DNA of 64,000 nucleotides from Ascoidea rubescens DSM 1968. Its lineage: Eukaryota > Ascomycota > Saccharomycetes > Ascoideales > Ascoideaceae. This document shows positions 51,458 through 60,455 of this stretch, one piece after another. Position numbers and translations under genes: made by a program. The stretch's first letter is position 1. Each line of letters begins with the position of its first letter. The DNA lies in contig NW_017962918.1 of the NCBI RefSeq assembly GCF_001661345.1, positions 620,001-684,000 on the forward strand, read 5' to 3'. The notes beneath the pieces were generated by a model. It made no database searches. It saw only the letters and a program-made list of their open reading frames with translations, and was not told the DNA's origin.

Positions 51458-52996
51458 ATGATATCTATATGTTCAAGCTCCTTGAAATTTTCAGCTAATA
51501 ATTCATCCAATTTATCAAAATGTTTTAAACTCTGCACTAGATATCACAATAAAATAAATGTATTTGATGGCAAAGCTCATCAATATAATGCAAAATTTTC
51601 GACTTCAAGCAAGGTCAATTCATCATCAGCCTTCAAGGCTGCCATTGCAGCAGGTGAGAAGCTAATTGAGCCAACTGTTAGATTGAATGATCCATTGTCA
51701 ATTGTTTCACATGAAATGTCACATTTAGCTAAAAATATTGCAAGTTTAATTGGTTCAGGACATTCCACTTTGAATAAAGTTGCTGCGTATTATTTTGAGA
51801 GTGATGGTAAGAAGTTGCGTCCTTTGATTGTTTTATTGATTTCAAGATGCTTGAGTGTTATTGATGAGAGCGAAAGAACAAGATTGAATCCGGATTATAT
51901 GGATAGTTATGATCAGCCCTCATACAAGGGTACAAATTCATCGATTTTAACAATCACAAAGGGGGATGTTAATACATCATTATCTCCATTAAATATTTTA
52001 CATGGGATGAATCCAAAGTTGATTTTAGATCCATTATCTAAACCATTGAATCAATTGCCTAATATTGATCAATCAAGTAACTTGGGTATTTTGCCCAAGC
52101 AAAGAAGATTAGCAGAGATTATCGAATTAATTCACACAGCGTCTTTATTACATGATGATGTTATTGACTTTTCAGACTCGAGAAGAGGTAGACCCTCAGG
52201 CAATTATGCATTTTCAAATAAAATGGCAGTTTTAGCAGGTGATTTTCTCCTAGCTAGAGCCTCTGTTGCTTTAGCAAGAATACGTAATCCGGAAGTAATT
52301 GAATTAATTTCAACAGCAATTGCCAATTTGGTTGAAGGTGAATTCATGCAATTGAAGAATACTGTGCTAAATAAAAATGAAAATATGTTGGATAGTGGTA
52401 AATATTTACCTCCACAAAAATATGACAAAGTACCTGTAAAACTCCAAAATCATGGAGTTCAAATTCCAAATGAAAATTTAAATCTTGATCACAGAGATAA
52501 TATCCTAGCAGCATTTGAATATTACTTACATAAATCATATCTCAAAACTGCCTCGTTAATGTCTAAATCTTGCAGAGCCTCTGCTGTGTTATCCGGTGTT
52601 AATGAAAAGTTGATCGATCATTGTTATGAATTTGGTAGAAACTTGGGATTATGTTTTCAAATTGTCGATGATGTCTTGGATTATACAATTGCTGCCGATC
52701 AATTGGGTAAACCTGCAGGTGCAGATTTGAAATTAGGATTAGCTACTGCTCCAGTATTGTATGCATGGCAAGAAGAACCAGCATTGGGCAAATTGATTGC
52801 AAGGAAATTTAATCAGCCAGGCGATATTGAAAGAGCTATTGAGTCGGTTATGAGACACAATGGAATTGAAAAGTCCAAACAACTAGCTGAAAAATATAGA
52901 AACCTTGCATTGGAGAATTTGAAAAAACTTCCAGAATCAGAAAGTCGATATGCTTTAGAATTCATCACCAATTCTGTTTTGACAAGAACCAAATAA
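51458..52996 (+). CDS. COQ1: Polyprenyl diphosphate synthase of ubiquinone synthesis
   Basis: ATG 51458 gives 512 residues (S. cerevisiae 473). I chose it because the extension from the in-frame ATG at 51329 contains several acidic residues, unlike a mitochondrial presequence, whereas 51458 begins MISICSSSLKFSANNSSNLS. Motifs: GSGHSTLNKVAAYYF, KLRPLIVLLISR, the first Asp-rich LLHDDVIDFSDSRRGRPSG, LVEGEFMQLKN and the second Asp-rich FQIVDDVLDYT, then GADLKLGLATAPVLYAW. It makes the polyprenyl tail of coenzyme Q in mitochondria. The gene shares the isoprenoid pathway with MVD1 at 42640. No CTG codon in frame was found. Confidence 0.96.
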   Translation: MISICSSSLKFSANNSSNLSKCFKLCTRYHNKINVFDGKAHQYNAKFSTSSKVNSSSAFKAAIAAGEKLIEPTVRLNDPLSIVSHEMSHLAKNIASLIGSGHSTLNKVAAYYFESDGKKLRPLIVLLISRCLSVIDESERTRLNPDYMDSYDQPSYKGTNSSILTITKGDVNTSLSPLNILHGMNPKLILDPLSKPLNQLPNIDQSSNLGILPKQRRLAEIIELIHTASLLHDDVIDFSDSRRGRPSGNYAFSNKMAVLAGDFLLARASVALARIRNPEVIELISTAIANLVEGEFMQLKNTVLNKNENMLDSGKYLPPQKYDKVPVKLQNHGVQIPNENLNLDHRDNILAAFEYYLHKSYLKTASLMSKSCRASAVLSGVNEKLIDHCYEFGRNLGLCFQIVDDVLDYTIAADQLGKPAGADLKLGLATAPVLYAWQEEPALGKLIARKFNQPGDIERAIESVMRHNGIEKSKQLAEKYRNLALENLKKLPESESRYALEFITNSVLTRTK

Positions 52997-53373
52997 ACGA
53001 AAATAAGTATTATTAGTTTGTTTTTCTGGTAACATATAGCTCTGTCACTGACGCTTTCCTTGAATTGTGTCTGTTTGCATTTCTTGATTTTGCTCTTCAT
53101 TTCATCTTTTTTGTACATATGTCTTTATAGATATGTTGTGTCTGCTTCCAGGAGAAACAGCACAGGCAGCTACAATCTTCCTCGCTGAAACTTCTCCCCT
53201 GAGCGATTCGAACCACGGCTGTCTGCAACAGGCCACGTGGTTTCTGTGCTGTCAAAGTTCCAACTTCACAAACTGAAAAGTCGTGAGATGGAAGAATTGT
53301 TCTGAAGAGCTGTTATATAGTCACAGAACTTCCATTTAATCACAGAACTCCCATAAGCTCAGCTGTAATTGCC
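52997..53373. promoter_or_regulatory. COQ1 3' end and OST5 upstream region
   Basis: It contains a B-box-like GGTTCGAATC on the minus strand (53214-53205), but no tRNA could be folded around it. CCACGTGG (about 53232-53239) is a palindromic E-box type word near the OST5 promoter. Confidence 0.4.
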
Positions 53374-53628
53374 ATGGATCTGTACTCTCAATTGACCCAA
53401 GAATGGGCTGATGCTGCCAGTTATCAGGAATTGGTTCCTCTAGAAAGCCAGCCTATTTTGTCTATCATCGCGCTTTTGATCTCAGTGTTTTTTATAATCT
53501 TATGTGTATTTACGAATAAATTATCAAACAAATCAAATTTTTATTATATAATATACTCGGTCATTGCAAGTCTATCGTTTGGTTTTGGTGCTATTTATCT
53601 AGCTGATTCAGTTGGTGTCTATATTTGA
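53374..53628 (+). CDS. OST5: Oligosaccharyltransferase subunit Ost5
   Basis: An 84-residue protein from ATG 53374 with two hydrophobic segments (about 31-50 and 60-80). YSQLTQEW near the N terminus, PLESQPILSIIALL and the tail ADSVGVYI agree with S. cerevisiae Ost5 (YEQLYKEF, LDTQPKFAICGL, SNSFGVYV), which has 86 residues. Ost5 is a small ER-membrane subunit of the complex that transfers the oligosaccharide to Asn in nascent proteins, and sits next to Ost1. The protein is small, so similarity is modest, but length, topology and C terminus agree. Confidence 0.85.
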   Translation: MDLYSQLTQEWADAASYQELVPLESQPILSIIALLISVFFIILCVFTNKLSNKSNFYYIIYSVIASLSFGFGAIYLADSVGVYI

Positions 53629-53724
53629 CTGGGCATACCTTTGATCTGCTCGGACATGACTTTTTTTCATCATCGATAAAAATAATAAATAACTATATCT
53701 TTAATAAATCATTTCTCTTTCAAT

Positions 53725-55194
53725 TTAAAAATAACTGTTTGATTCAAAGGGCTTGGATAAAATCAATTTATAACCTGAAATAAATCCAACAATTCCTTTA
53801 TGGTTTATTGACCCACAGTTAATTTCATAGCTGGGCAAATTCATTCTTAATTGTCTCATATGTTGGTTATTTTCCACTTTATTAAAGAGAAAATTATTGT
53901 TGCTGCTATTAATAGTATTTTTACCATTTTTACTCAGCAATGATAATGATAATGAAGCTGATTCGATTTCATTCTCTCTTAAATCATAAAATATACAGTT
54001 TTTTTTACCTAACTTGCCAATCAATAGTCTATTCTTGTCATTTGATAAACTTGAACTCACCAATTTGCTTGTAAAATTATCATAATCACTATCAAATTTA
54101 TCAAATCCTCCCTTGTCTAAAAACCCTTCTAACCTACCGACTTTTATTGGTACATTAATATGCTCATTATACAATATGCTGAATATCTTATAAATTCCAT
54201 TTTTAAACAACACCAAAATATTTTCTTCGTCATTGCTCTCATCACTATTTTCAAACACTTCTAATATTTCATTATTTTCATTTAAATTGAATGAATTATT
54301 AATAAATATTGTTTGATAATTTTTTTTAATTAACCGTTTCTTGTTTTGATTATTTTGATTGTTTGATTGTGATACGTTCAAATCAATATAATTCAAAATT
54401 CGAATTATATTTTTATCTTCCAAAACCAATATTGATCTATTATTCTTCATGAATTTAACTTTTATCCCATTGTTCGTTAACTTGAATATTCTTATTGGCT
54501 CTTTTATTGATATCTTATAATCATAGATTGAAACGAGTTTATCATCAGTTATAACTGATATTATTCCCTCATCGTTAATATCAAAGTTAATAATGTTTTT
54601 CTTATTGGTATCAATTCTTAAAAATTCTAAATTTTCATTTTCAAATGTACTATTTCCAACATCATTGAAGCTTTTCTCATTGTCATTACCATTGCCATTA
54701 CCATTACCAATAATAGCATTATTCTTGAATGAAAAATAATTCGAATGATTAATCAATACTAATACCCCACTATTAAATGACCCAACTAAAACAAGTTTTG
54801 ATGTAATTCGAATCAAATCAATTGACTTTATTGAATCTTCAAACAATTCATTATTTTTAAACAATTTAACTATTCGGATATTTTTTCGTTGAAAATCAGT
54901 TGATAGAGTATTTGAAAGATAGCTAAGATTATTTTCCTCCTTAACAGTATTTTTATTGCTAAATTCATTTATTGATGATAATATTACTAGGTTCTGATCA
55001 GATCCTAAGGCAATTATATCCTTGTACCAATCTATACAGTTGATGCTCTCTTTTAAATTAAACGAAATCGACAATGAATCCTCTTCTCCATTCTTGGTCG
55101 AGTACGAGTTATCAAACACCTCAGGAATATAAAGTTCTGAGCTATTGCAATGAACCAAGTTAATTGATTCACAAATATCTCTCTTTGATGACAT
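53725..55194 (-). CDS. Propeller-like protein, function unknown
   Basis: ATG 55194 gives 489 residues. The sequence has recurrent hydrophobic beta-type stretches separated by polar loops (INCIDWYKDIIALGSDQNLV, VLVGSFNSGVLVLINHSN, FDINDEGIISVITDDKLVSIYDY, LVLFKNGIYKIFSI, LIGKLGKKNCIFYDLREN, GIVGFISGYKLIL). These repeat in the manner of WD40 blades but lack clear WD dipeptides. A beta-propeller scaffold is likely. Candidates include a nucleoporin of the Nup37 type or another propeller adaptor, but I do not recognise a specific orthologue. Asn-rich linkers occur between blades. The frame opens upstream without an ATG, so this is the first ATG. Confidence 0.55.
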   Translation of the reverse strand: MSSKRDICESINLVHCNSSELYIPEVFDNSYSTKNGEEDSLSISFNLKESINCIDWYKDIIALGSDQNLVILSSINEFSNKNTVKEENNLSYLSNTLSTDFQRKNIRIVKLFKNNELFEDSIKSIDLIRITSKLVLVGSFNSGVLVLINHSNYFSFKNNAIIGNGNGNGNDNEKSFNDVGNSTFENENLEFLRIDTNKKNIINFDINDEGIISVITDDKLVSIYDYKISIKEPIRIFKLTNNGIKVKFMKNNRSILVLEDKNIIRILNYIDLNVSQSNNQNNQNKKRLIKKNYQTIFINNSFNLNENNEILEVFENSDESNDEENILVLFKNGIYKIFSILYNEHINVPIKVGRLEGFLDKGGFDKFDSDYDNFTSKLVSSSLSNDKNRLLIGKLGKKNCIFYDLRENEIESASLSLSLLSKNGKNTINSSNNNFLFNKVENNQHMRQLRMNLPSYEINCGSINHKGIVGFISGYKLILSKPFESNSYF

Positions 55195-55747
55195 TTTGCT
55201 TGAGGATTCCAAAATAAGTATTGTTTTATGATCAAATAAATTTCACTCTAATAGCGATCGTTGACGTTTTTATAGTCCCACTTCAAATTTGTAAAATTCT
55301 AAATTTCAGCTTTTCAGTTTTTCAAATCGGCATAAAAACTCAACTTAATAAAATCTTAAATAATTTGCAATTATATTCATATATCATCATATTTCTACTA
55401 CTGACTATATTTATTCTACATATCTAAAACAAAAACCAAAAAGAAAGAAAACAGAAAAAAAAAACAACCCAAAAGACAAAAAAACAAAGATAAAAAAAAT
55501 ATTCAATCTGAACCCAAAAGTGGCTCAAGATCGGCTCAAGTACACCAAATAAAAGAAATCCAAAACCATTACCTAAAAAAAAACTTAAAAAACCATTGTC
55601 GCTATCATTATCATTAGCATTGTCATTATCATTGTCATTATCATTGTCATCATCATTATCATCATTATTATCATCATTATTATCATTATCACTATCATTA
55701 TCATTATCATTGTTGTTGTCATTTACCACAATTCATTATACATCAAG
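55195..55747. other. Intergenic region with a TCATTA microsatellite
   Basis: The sequence 55595-55725 is a degenerate repeat of TCATTA/TCATCA units that gives spurious open frames on both strands (Ser/Leu or Asp/Asn runs). It is near the 3' end of the NAD kinase gene. The rest is AT-rich with an A-run. Confidence 0.7.
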
Positions 55748-56986
55748 TCACATTGCAATTTTGGTCATTGGCTTTTGTTTTTTTCTTTCATTCCAATTCA
55801 ATGTATCACTTAATCTTTTAAACCATAATAACTTTGAAGTATTGTTCTTCACAAAACTTAAAGGGTATCTACTTGGAGTAATGGTAACAAAATCCCCATT
55901 TTTCAATTCAATTCGATTTTTCCCATCAAAGGAACACCAAACCGTACTTCTTGAGTTATATGGGACTCCAACTCTCAAAGTTATGGTTTCGGGGATAATT
56001 AATGGTCTGAGTGACAAAGTATGAGGACAAATTGGTGAAATTAAAACCCCTGGGATCTCTGGATGAACTAATGACCCTCCAGCAGATAGCGAATAAGCAG
56101 TAGATCCTGATGGTGTAGCAATGACACAGCCATCAGCTTCAATTGTTGTTAATGGTTCAAAATCACCATATAAATCTATTGAAGTCATAGTCGAATTTGG
56201 ACCTCTATCAAATACAATATCATTGAAGATGATGTATGTTTCCAAGACTTTGTGAGTTTCATGAAAGTTATAAGAATCCTCAATATAATCTGTATTATTG
56301 CTATTCCTTGCAATTTCTTCAGACAAATCTCTGATGTTAGCGAGGGATATCATCGCTTGCTTTCCATTTGCTAATGTTTTGTCGTTTTTATTTGCGTTTT
56401 TATTTGCGTTTATATTTTCATTTTCATTTTCATTTTTGATTCTGCTTTGATCAGATCTCATGACGGTACATTGAAATCGTCTTCTAACAGAACAATGAAA
56501 TCCATTCTTTATCATATTTCCTAGAATTTCTTGATGGTTTTCAAACTGATAATCTGTTAAAAATCCTAAAGAGCCTAGCCCAAAACTTAAGACTGGTGGC
56601 ATGTAAGATTGAAACAATAAGCTGGCAAACAAAACAGTACCATCACCACCCATTGTAATAACTAAGTCAAACAAGTCTGGCTTGAAAGTAAATGATTCGG
56701 AATTCCAAAACTTTAGACCTGATTTAGACTTTAGTGTTTCCTTATATTCTAAAATCTCATTATATCCAAACTCCTTAATCATCTTTAGCTTATCTTGAAT
56801 ATAAATATTGATTCCGTATTCTTTAAGCAGTAGGAGATATTTGACTAAAGTTTTGGTGTCTAGAATTGGCTCGAGATCATAAATCTTTGTAATAATCAAG
56901 ATATTTGATATCTTTGATTTTATGGTGATTTGGTTATTGAACTGAGGCACATAATAGTTATCAACTAATTTATTAGCAATTGTCAT
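55748..56986 (-). CDS. UTR1: NAD kinase, UTR1/YEF1 type
   Basis: The first in-frame ATG is 56986, giving 412 residues. Motifs are ITMGGDGTVLFA, FGLGSLGFLTDY, ATPSGSTAYSLSAGGSLV and WCSFDGKNRIEL, defining the NAD/ATP-NAD kinase family; the Asp of GGDG is catalytic. The C-terminal LNWNERKKQ resembles Utr1 rather than mitochondrial Pos5. It makes cytosolic NADP from NAD and ATP. A low-complexity insert of Asn/Glu/Lys lies near residues 190-210. An upstream ATG (57059) opens a 28-codon frame that overlaps this start. The N terminus is shorter than in S. cerevisiae Utr1, so an upstream exon or a start outside this frame is possible. Confidence 0.92.
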   Translation of the reverse strand: MTIANKLVDNYYVPQFNNQITIKSKISNILIITKIYDLEPILDTKTLVKYLLLLKEYGINIYIQDKLKMIKEFGYNEILEYKETLKSKSGLKFWNSESFTFKPDLFDLVITMGGDGTVLFASLLFQSYMPPVLSFGLGSLGFLTDYQFENHQEILGNMIKNGFHCSVRRRFQCTVMRSDQSRIKNENENENINANKNANKNDKTLANGKQAMISLANIRDLSEEIARNSNNTDYIEDSYNFHETHKVLETYIIFNDIVFDRGPNSTMTSIDLYGDFEPLTTIEADGCVIATPSGSTAYSLSAGGSLVHPEIPGVLISPICPHTLSLRPLIIPETITLRVGVPYNSRSTVWCSFDGKNRIELKNGDFVTITPSRYPLSFVKNNTSKLLWFKRLSDTLNWNERKKQKPMTKIAM

Positions 56987-57059
56987 GATTCTTTGGAATT
57001 GATAAAAGGGTGGTAGGGAGGCTTCCTCTGAGCTGATTAGAAGCTGTCTGATCAATCAT
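56973..57059 (-). promoter_or_regulatory. Upstream ORF overlapping the NAD kinase start
   Basis: ATG 57059 opens a 28-codon frame (MIDQTASNQLRG at the start) ending with TAA at 56975-56973, past the NAD kinase ATG at 56986. It is in a different frame, overlapping by 14 nt. Its ATG has A at -3, as does the main ATG. Such an overlap would reduce or regulate translation of the main frame if it lies within the mRNA leader; the transcript start is not known. Confidence 0.35.
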
Positions 57060-57947
57060 TATCTGAAGCTATTTATATATAAGACAGTAAAAATCAATAG
57101 AATCCCCGTTATTTGGTTGATTCTTGGTTGATTACTTGTTATCTCTTGAAAAAACTTATAGGGATAAGTTGCACTGGTTTAACAAAAATAAACCAGCCAA
57201 AACTTAATATAATAAAGGAATTTGACCCAACACAAACCATGGTAATAACTTATGCCAATTCCCTATGAGAATTTCAAAGAAACCATTGTCTTATTAATTG
57301 ATAGCAGCAGAAAATAATCAAGAAAGAAACTTTTGGCATTTGATAAAGCTTAAGCAACATTATACATTACAAGATTTATCATATCCTCGCTCGTATGTCT
57401 GTTATTCCACTATTGGAGCTGAACAGAATGGCAATGAATCGGTTATTTCGCTTCACTTCCTCTTGTCTTCTTTGAGGAATCTTCTGTTTTGTGAAACAGC
57501 ATTCCAATAATTTCTGGGGGAATAGAGAAATAGTGTCTATTTTCTATAAAAGCAAAGTCTCATATTTCAACACCTTCTCTCTCAAGTAAACCTAAATCCA
57601 GAATGCCTTTGGGATAAACGATAGGGAAATAAAAATGAATTTTATTTTTAATTGTTGTTGATCCAGCTTTTCTTGATCTGTTTATCGTTGTAACAGCCAG
57701 GGCTCTTCTGGATCTTAAATGTGCCCCCAACTATGCCCAGTATCCATCTGGATAATGCTTCATGGAGGAAAAAACTTGAGACATCAAATTCTAATCCAGC
57801 AAATAGAACGTTAGCGGAATTGCTGTGATAAACTTTCTCCAACCTTCGAGGTGCAATTCAAACTGTTGAACAGACTTGGGATTATATTTGTATTGATCTA
57901 TTATAGTTGATTGCAGTAGTAAGTTAATACGAGGTGGTTTTTGAGAT
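56987..57947. promoter_or_regulatory. Divergent promoter NAD kinase / Ca3427-like gene
   Basis: A gap of about 0.96 kb. It contains the upstream ORF at 57059-56973 and no other convincing gene. A frame at 57298-57510 begins with TTG and looks random. No RNA gene recognised. Confidence 0.4.
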
Positions 57948-58874
57948 ATGACTTCGAAGACCCTTAAGATCGGATATATTCCAGAGCACTTTTCTACTCC
58001 AATTTATTTTGCCAAAGCCAATGGTTATTTTGCAAAGAATAGTTTATCAGTTGAGCTAATTTCCTATCCATCTGGTTCAGGCCATCTTATTCAATCTCTC
58101 AAAGATGGATCGATTGATATCGCCATTGGACTAACAGAAGCCTTTATTCGTGGAATCTGTGACGGAGATAAAGAGTATTCTATAGTTGGCACATATGTTG
58201 ATTCACCACTCTGTTGGTCAATTTCATCTGGGGTTGACAGAGATGATATTACTTCCCCAGATGACTTGAATGGCAAAAGAGTTTCTGTTTCGAGAATTGG
58301 ATCTGGTTCCTATGTTATGTCCTTTGTATTAGCGTTACAGAGAAAGTTTTCCAAACCATATTTCGACTCATATCCAATCTGCCATAATTTTAAAAATTTA
58401 AGAGATTCAGTTAACTTGAAATTACCTGATAACAATTCAAAGGAATTAGGTAATAGTGATGCATTTATGTGGGAATATTTTACTACAAAGAAATACTATG
58501 ATCTAAAAGAAATCAAGAAAATTGGTGAGATTTATACCCCATGGCCATCTTGGGTCATTGTATCGAGCAGTTCTCTTTTAAGAGAATCCAAAGAAGATGT
58601 CGATAAATTTTTGAGTTCGATCCAAGAAGGAATCTCATATTTTGTTAAAAATCAAGGAGGATCGGCTAATTATATCTACCAAAATTTAGATTATTCAGAA
58701 GAAGATGCGAAAAGTTGGTTAGATACAGTGGTTTTTAGCAACCAAGTCAGTAAGATTGATTGGCAAAAGATTGTTGAAAATACCAAGAAAGTTTTACAAG
58801 AAGCTGATGTTTTGCAGGAAAAAGATGAAAAGATAATTGATGAAAGGCTAAAAGAGTTTGTTTTAAGCGAGTAA
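57948..58874 (+). CDS. Periplasmic-binding-protein-like fold, Ca3427 type
   Basis: A 308-residue protein from ATG 57948. The sequence has the pattern of type 2 periplasmic binding proteins: LKIGYIPEHFSTPIYFAKAN at the N terminus, GSGHLIQSLKDGSIDIAIG near 45-63, and VGTYVDSPLCWSIS followed by DLNGKRVSVSRIGSGSYVM. Fungi have a small family like this, including Candida albicans Ca3427, with a PBP2 fold and unknown role. There is no signal peptide, so it should be cytosolic. A ligand such as a small organic acid, amine or thiamine-precursor-like molecule is possible but not shown. The fold origin suggests ancient bacterial transfer, by analogy. Confidence 0.75.
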   Translation: MTSKTLKIGYIPEHFSTPIYFAKANGYFAKNSLSVELISYPSGSGHLIQSLKDGSIDIAIGLTEAFIRGICDGDKEYSIVGTYVDSPLCWSISSGVDRDDITSPDDLNGKRVSVSRIGSGSYVMSFVLALQRKFSKPYFDSYPICHNFKNLRDSVNLKLPDNNSKELGNSDAFMWEYFTTKKYYDLKEIKKIGEIYTPWPSWVIVSSSSLLRESKEDVDKFLSSIQEGISYFVKNQGGSANYIYQNLDYSEEDAKSWLDTVVFSNQVSKIDWQKIVENTKKVLQEADVLQEKDEKIIDERLKEFVLSE

Positions 58875-59072
58875 ATTTGAGAATTTGAAACAGTTTATTG
58901 TTTATCAATAAGTAATCTGCAAATAGTTATCTAATTTAAATGAAAGATAGTTTTCTTTTTTTTTTTTTTAATTTTACTTATTAGTTACTTGGGTTGGTGA
59001 GAAAAGGAAAATCAGTAGTTTATTAGCTTAGGTTAAAAATGTTAAAAAATCTATAAAAAAATCATTAATTCA
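58875..59072. terminator. Convergent spacer Ca3427-like gene / AAT1
   Basis: A short AT-rich convergent spacer with a 12-T run near 58956; likely shared 3' ends. No gene. Confidence 0.4.
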
Positions 59073-60455
59073 TTATTTGGATTCAAAATGTCTAATAGTT
59101 TCATCAATGGCTTTAGCAACGTATTCAACATTATTTTCGTTAAGACCAGCAACAGAAATTCTGCCAGAACCAACTAAGTAGATGGCATGTTTTTCAGCCA
59201 ATCTTTCAACATGTTCTTTTTTTAAACCAGTAAATGAGAACATACCGATTTGATCAGTTATATGGTTCCAAGTACCTGGGGTGTTTAATTTTTCAAGGTT
59301 TTCTCTTAGAAGAGCTCTCATTTTGTTGATTCTACCAGACATGGTAACTAAATCCTTGTTCCATTGTTCGGATAATTCTGGGGAAGACAAGATTTGAGCA
59401 ACAATTTTAGCACCATAGGCTGGTGGGTTTGACAATTCAGATCTTGTGATTTTTTTCAATTGAGAAGCAATAGCAGAGAGTAAAGGCTCATTAGTTTCAG
59501 GTAAGACAACATGAAGAGCACCAACTCTTTCACCGTACATACCAGTGTTCTTAGCAAAGGATTGACAGATGACAATTGGGGTATCCAATATTTCTACACC
59601 CTTTCTTAAAGCCCAGGCGTCTTTGGTTAAATCACCGGAGGCAAAGCCTTGGTAGGCAGTATCGAAGATAGCTAAGTGTTTCTTTGATTTGATGGTGTTA
59701 AGAATCTCGATCCATTGTTCAGGGGTTGGGTCTAAACCAGTTGGGTTGTGGGCACAAGAGTGCAATAAGAAAATAGAACCACTTGGAGCATTGTTGATAT
59801 CTTCCAAGTAACCTTCAAAGTCTAAAGTCTTTGAAGCATCATTCCAGTATCTGTAAGTTTTAACATCAAAACCTTGACTGTCAAAAATCTGGATGTGATT
59901 AGCCCAAGTTGGTTTTGATACATAAAATTTAGATCTGTTTTCTGAGCTGATTGTGGTATCGGCGTTAACAGAAGAGATGTTTCCAGTGTAAAATTTGCTT
60001 AAAAAGACACCAGCAAGATGCAAGGCACCGGTTCCTGATAAAGTTTGAGAAGAAACAATTCTATTTTCTGAAAAGACAGAAGATTCTGCACCTAAAGCGA
60101 CTTTAGAAGCAGCAACAGTTAAAGTCTTGAAACCATCGATGGCTAAATATTCGTGATTATAAGAAGGATCAGCCTTGACTAATTCTTCGGCGACTTTGAC
60201 AGAAGGCAAGATCCATGGTTTACCTTCGTTGTCTCTGTAAGCACCCAAGACCAAATCGACCTTTGGAGATCTTTTATCAGCTTTTGAACGAGCAGAGATA
60301 CCGAATAATGGGTCTGGTGGCAATTGTTTAATATTGGCGAAAGCTGGGGTAGAAATTGATCTCAAAAATAAGTTTGCAGATAAAAATGGATTGATTTTTC
60401 TCAAAGATGAGGATAAACCAGATCTAGTGGTTGTTCTTAAGTTTAAAGCTTGCAT
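59073..60455 (-). CDS. AAT1: Mitochondrial aspartate aminotransferase
   Basis: A protein of 460 residues from ATG 60455 (S. cerevisiae Aat1 has 451). The presequence is rich in Arg/Ser and lacks acid residues (MQALNLRTTTRSGLSSSLRK). Motifs of class I aminotransferases: LVLGAYRDNEGKPWILP, LSGTGALHLAG, HSCAHNPTGLDPT, FDTAYQGFASGD and QSFAKNTGMYGERVG, whose Lys binds pyridoxal phosphate. It interconverts aspartate and 2-oxoglutarate with oxaloacetate and glutamate in mitochondria, feeding the malate-aspartate shuttle. No CTG codon in frame was found where I scanned. Confidence 0.97.
   Translation of the reverse strand: MQALNLRTTTRSGLSSSLRKINPFLSANLFLRSISTPAFANIKQLPPDPLFGISARSKADKRSPKVDLVLGAYRDNEGKPWILPSVKVAEELVKADPSYNHEYLAIDGFKTLTVAASKVALGAESSVFSENRIVSSQTLSGTGALHLAGVFLSKFYTGNISSVNADTTISSENRSKFYVSKPTWANHIQIFDSQGFDVKTYRYWNDASKTLDFEGYLEDINNAPSGSIFLLHSCAHNPTGLDPTPEQWIEILNTIKSKKHLAIFDTAYQGFASGDLTKDAWALRKGVEILDTPIVICQSFAKNTGMYGERVGALHVVLPETNEPLLSAIASQLKKITRSELSNPPAYGAKIVAQILSSPELSEQWNKDLVTMSGRINKMRALLRENLEKLNTPGTWNHITDQIGMFSFTGLKKEHVERLAEKHAIYLVGSGRISVAGLNENNVEYVAKAIDETIRHFESK

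Noticed and set aside
53205-53214. B-box-like GGTTCGAATC on the minus strand (possible tRNA or TFIIIC-only site)
   Set aside because: The flanking bases do not form a T-stem and no A-box or acceptor pairing could be found, so no tRNA is called.
55596-56024. 142-codon frame running through the TCATTA microsatellite and antisense to the NAD kinase 3' end
   Set aside because: It exists only because the repeat lacks stops in all frames, and the second half is the shadow of the NAD kinase gene.
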